This document shows, one piece after another, positions 57,064 through 60,191 of a stretch of DNA of 60,191 nucleotides; position 1 is the first letter of the stretch, and each line of letters begins with the position of its first letter. The position numbers were made by a program, and so were the translations under genes. This stretch comes from Myxococcaceae bacterium (GTDB lineage Bacteria > Myxococcota > Myxococcia > Myxococcales > Myxococcaceae): NCBI GenBank assembly GCA_016793095.1, contig JAEUJQ010000070.1, positions 1 through 60,191 of the forward strand, given 5' to 3'. The notes under the pieces were generated by a model. It worked only from the letters and a program-made list of their open reading frames with translations. It ran no database searches and had not been told where the DNA came from.

Positions 57064-57602
57064 CGGCGCGCACGGCGCGTTGGATCGTCCGGGTGACGGC
57101 TCCGCGAAGCAGGTCCGTCCAGCCGCGTCTCGCTGCCACGAGCGCGCGGTCACGTCTTCGTCGTCTCCTGCCGAGCGGAGGCGCACCGAGGTCAGCGGCC
57201 GACCGGGCCTGAGCACGCCTTCGCGATCGGTCGCAGAAGGGCTCCGGACCACGAGCACGACCGTCGTCTCGGCGTCAGGCAGTGCGATGGGCAGCTCGGC
57301 CCCGACGAGCCGGCACGCCGAGCGCGTGTCGTCGGTCGAGAGCCAGAGGTGTTCGCCTGCGCCGATCACGCAGGGGTGCTCGAGCTCGAACGAGACCTGC
57401 GCCGTCGTGCCCAGGGACACCCTCGAGAGGTCGATGGCGGCTGGCCCCTGGTTGTGGAGGTGAGGCGCCAGCCGGTCGTGGGCCCGTGGACGAGTGCGTT
57501 CAGCTCCGGGGGCGCGGCGGTGGTGAGCGGGACGACGAGGGCAGCCGCTTCTTCGTCAGCGACTGCCGTTACGATCGCCAGCGCACAGCAGAGCGGAGCC
57601 AT
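56983..57602 (-). pseudogene. Secreted protein gene with frameshift and disrupted C-terminus
   Basis: Minus strand. ATG 57602 opens a signal peptide MAPLCCALAIVTAVADEEAA and PLTTAAPPELNALVHGPTTG. In another frame, without a gap, the sequence continues LAPHLHNQGPAAIDLSRVSL, then TTAQVSFELEHPCVIGAGEH and DDTRSACRLVGAELPIALPD down to about 57080. The best explanation is one frameshift near 57465-57500. The last 25 codons to 56983 lie in the duplicated glycosyltransferase end and read as basic nonsense, so the original C-terminus seems lost. The stretch HNQGPAAIDLSRV is like an immunoglobulin/lamin-tail-type fold. Confidence 0.65.
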
Positions 57603-57630
57603 GCGCCGCTCGCAGCAAGGCGTGTGCCCG

Positions 57631-58314
57631 TCAGGGCACGTTGTAGACGATCATCGCGGTGAGGTTGTGCAGCATGCGATCGTTGATGGGTGCGGCGCGG
57701 TGCACGACGTTGTTCATGTAGCCGAGCTCGAACTGCCAGGCGTCGACCTTGAGGTTGACGCCCGCGAAGGCACGGTTCTGATCGAAGCCCTGCACCGGTC
57801 CGCCCGCCTGCGCGTTGAGGGTGAGGAAGAGCTCGTCGTAGAGCGCCACGCCCCACGGTGACGACTCTCCGAAGCGGATCACCGCGCGCACCATGTGGCG
57901 CAGGCGAATCGAGGCGCCGGTGGTCCCGCCGATGAAGCGCTCCTCGACGCGGAACCGGTTCACCAGGCTCACCACGCCCCACTTGTTCTCGACCAGCACC
58001 TGCTGGAACGGCCGCTGCTCGTCCCGGTACGGGGTGAAGGTGGGCGTCCACGCGTAGCCGATCCACAACGAGATCTCGGGCGTCACCTGAACGCCGACGG
58101 CGGGGCGCAGCAGCAACCGCTCGAAGCCATGGTTGAAGCTCACCCGCGGCTGCGCCTCGGCGTACCACCGGAAGCGGTCGTGCTTTCCCCAGACGGTGAG
58201 CAGCGACCAGGACTGGAGATCGTGCTCGAAGCCGGTCAGCGGCAGGGCCGGCGGGTTCATGCCCTGGGCGGAAGCGGACAACGCGAGCAGGCTGACGAGG
58301 AGGATCACGCGCAT
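57631..58314 (-). CDS. DUF2490 family outer-membrane-type protein
   Basis: 227 residues. Signal peptide MRVILLVSLLALSASAQG. Blocks RFRWYAEAQPRVSFNHGFER, LWIGYAWTPTFTPYRDEQRP, EERFIGGTTGASIRLRHMVR and QFELGYMNNVVHR match DUF2490. The alternating pattern and the many aromatic residues suggest a beta-barrel. Followed by the frameshifted gene 28 bases downstream, probably in one transcript. Confidence 0.85.
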   Translation of the reverse strand: MRVILLVSLLALSASAQGMNPPALPLTGFEHDLQSWSLLTVWGKHDRFRWYAEAQPRVSFNHGFERLLLRPAVGVQVTPEISLWIGYAWTPTFTPYRDEQRPFQQVLVENKWGVVSLVNRFRVEERFIGGTTGASIRLRHMVRAVIRFGESSPWGVALYDELFLTLNAQAGGPVQGFDQNRAFAGVNLKVDAWQFELGYMNNVVHRAAPINDRMLHNLTAMIVYNVP

Positions 58315-58323
58315 GGCCTCGTC

Positions 58324-58425
58324 TCAGCACGAGCCGCGGACGCTCGCAGCCAATTCGTCTTCCTGGCGCACCGTCCGCAGCCGGTGCCACATGGCCAGCA
58401 CGAGCTCACGCTCGAGCTTCACCAC
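58324..58425 (-). CDS. Possible 33-residue ORF upstream of DUF2490 gene
   Basis: GTG 58425 opens VVKLERELVLAMWHRLRTVR then QEDELAASVRGSC and ends nine bases before the DUF2490 start. It is an amphipathic helix-like pattern. No clear Shine-Dalgarno. The remaining gap up to the groEL stop shows only a hairpin terminator. Treat as tentative. Confidence 0.25.
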   Translation of the reverse strand: MVKLERELVLAMWHRLRTVRQEDELAASVRGSC

Positions 58426-58578
58426 TTCGATGGAGCCTGTCGGGACGCGGGGTTCCCCGCGCTCCGAGGCGGGCGCCGCAGCCGACGACCGGCCGCATCC
58501 TCCATTCTGGAAGCTGCAGCTCGGGCGTGCCTGAGAGCAGCGCAGCGCCGGCGGGGGATGCGCCACCCGAAAACACGA

Positions 58579-58611
58579 CGGCCCCCGGTTCCACGAGGGA
58601 GCCGGAGGCCG
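58579..58611 (-). terminator. Intrinsic terminator of groEL
   Basis: Minus-strand read: cggcctccggctcc, loop, ggaaccgggggccg, a 14-bp stem with one G-U pair and one mismatch, followed by TCGTGTTTTC. It is 37 bases beyond the groEL stop. Only the T-run is shorter than ideal. Confidence 0.6.
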
Positions 58612-58648
58612 CGTGCTGCTCACCGTGAACGTCAGTGAGCGGGCGGGC

Positions 58649-60191
<1,543 letters not shown>

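Overview
The window is clearly GC-rich, densely coding bacterial chromosome on both strands. It most resembles a myxobacterium (Myxococcota). Support for this: three large Ser/Thr protein kinases in 60 kb; several lipoproteins carrying Gly/Ser/Thr-rich low-complexity spacers; a TIGR04552-type protein; a TIGR02757 protein; a hybrid histidine kinase; and a GroEL ending in the Gly-Met tail. I saw no rRNA, tRNA, CRISPR array or insertion sequence.

Layout. 1-6.8 kb: a lipoprotein cut by the left edge, an OsmC-like protein, arginine decarboxylase (speA), and a tight operon of a short Hsp70, a Pro/Ala-rich J-domain protein and a CvpA-like membrane protein. 6.9-10.8 kb: a glutamine-amidotransferase-like protein without catalytic residues, then a translationally coupled cassette of kinase with PilZ domain, FHA protein and CPBP intramembrane protease. 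10.8-18.3 kb: polX, a Rieske/moaB-like/TIGR02757 cluster, an MscS-cNMP channel, the DNA polymerase III delta' subunit and an AmpG-like transporter. 18.3-27.7 kb: metallophosphoesterase plus hybrid histidine kinase, then an ECF-like sigma factor with a coupled unknown partner and cutA, a strange repetitive beta-rich protein, a TPR protein and two secreted or charged proteins. 27.7-32.9 kb: acyl-CoA metabolism (thiolase, zinc-type dehydrogenase, enoyl-CoA hydratase, 3-hydroxyacyl-CoA dehydrogenase) around a lipoprotein gene. 33-39.5 kb: a second kinase and several membrane or unknown proteins. 39.5-45.5 kb: nadA leading a run of zinc-ribbon genes (one frameshifted), a PPC-repeat lipoprotein, a secreted discoidin-like protein and a TFIIB-type zinc-ribbon protein. 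45.6-49.1 kb: murA, prmC, prfA and a 38-residue basic protein. 49.1-53.3 kb: lipoproteins and a third kinase in a coupled operon. 53.4-60.2 kb: a discoidin-like membrane protein, the TIGR04552 protein with RelA/SpoT-like features, a GT2 glycosyltransferase flanked by tandem repeats and a duplicated gene end, a frameshifted secreted-protein gene, a DUF2490 protein and groEL running off the right edge.

The genes are a mix of housekeeping (speA, polX, holB, nadA, murA, prmC, prfA, groEL, cutA) and lineage-specific signalling and envelope genes. The parts that most deserve a second look are the kinase-FHA-CPBP cassette, the sigma factor with its unknown partner next to the repetitive beta-rich protein, the TIGR04552 protein, the nadA/zinc-ribbon run, and the rearranged DNA around the glycosyltransferase. 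Functional statements rest on motif reading by eye; no database search was run.
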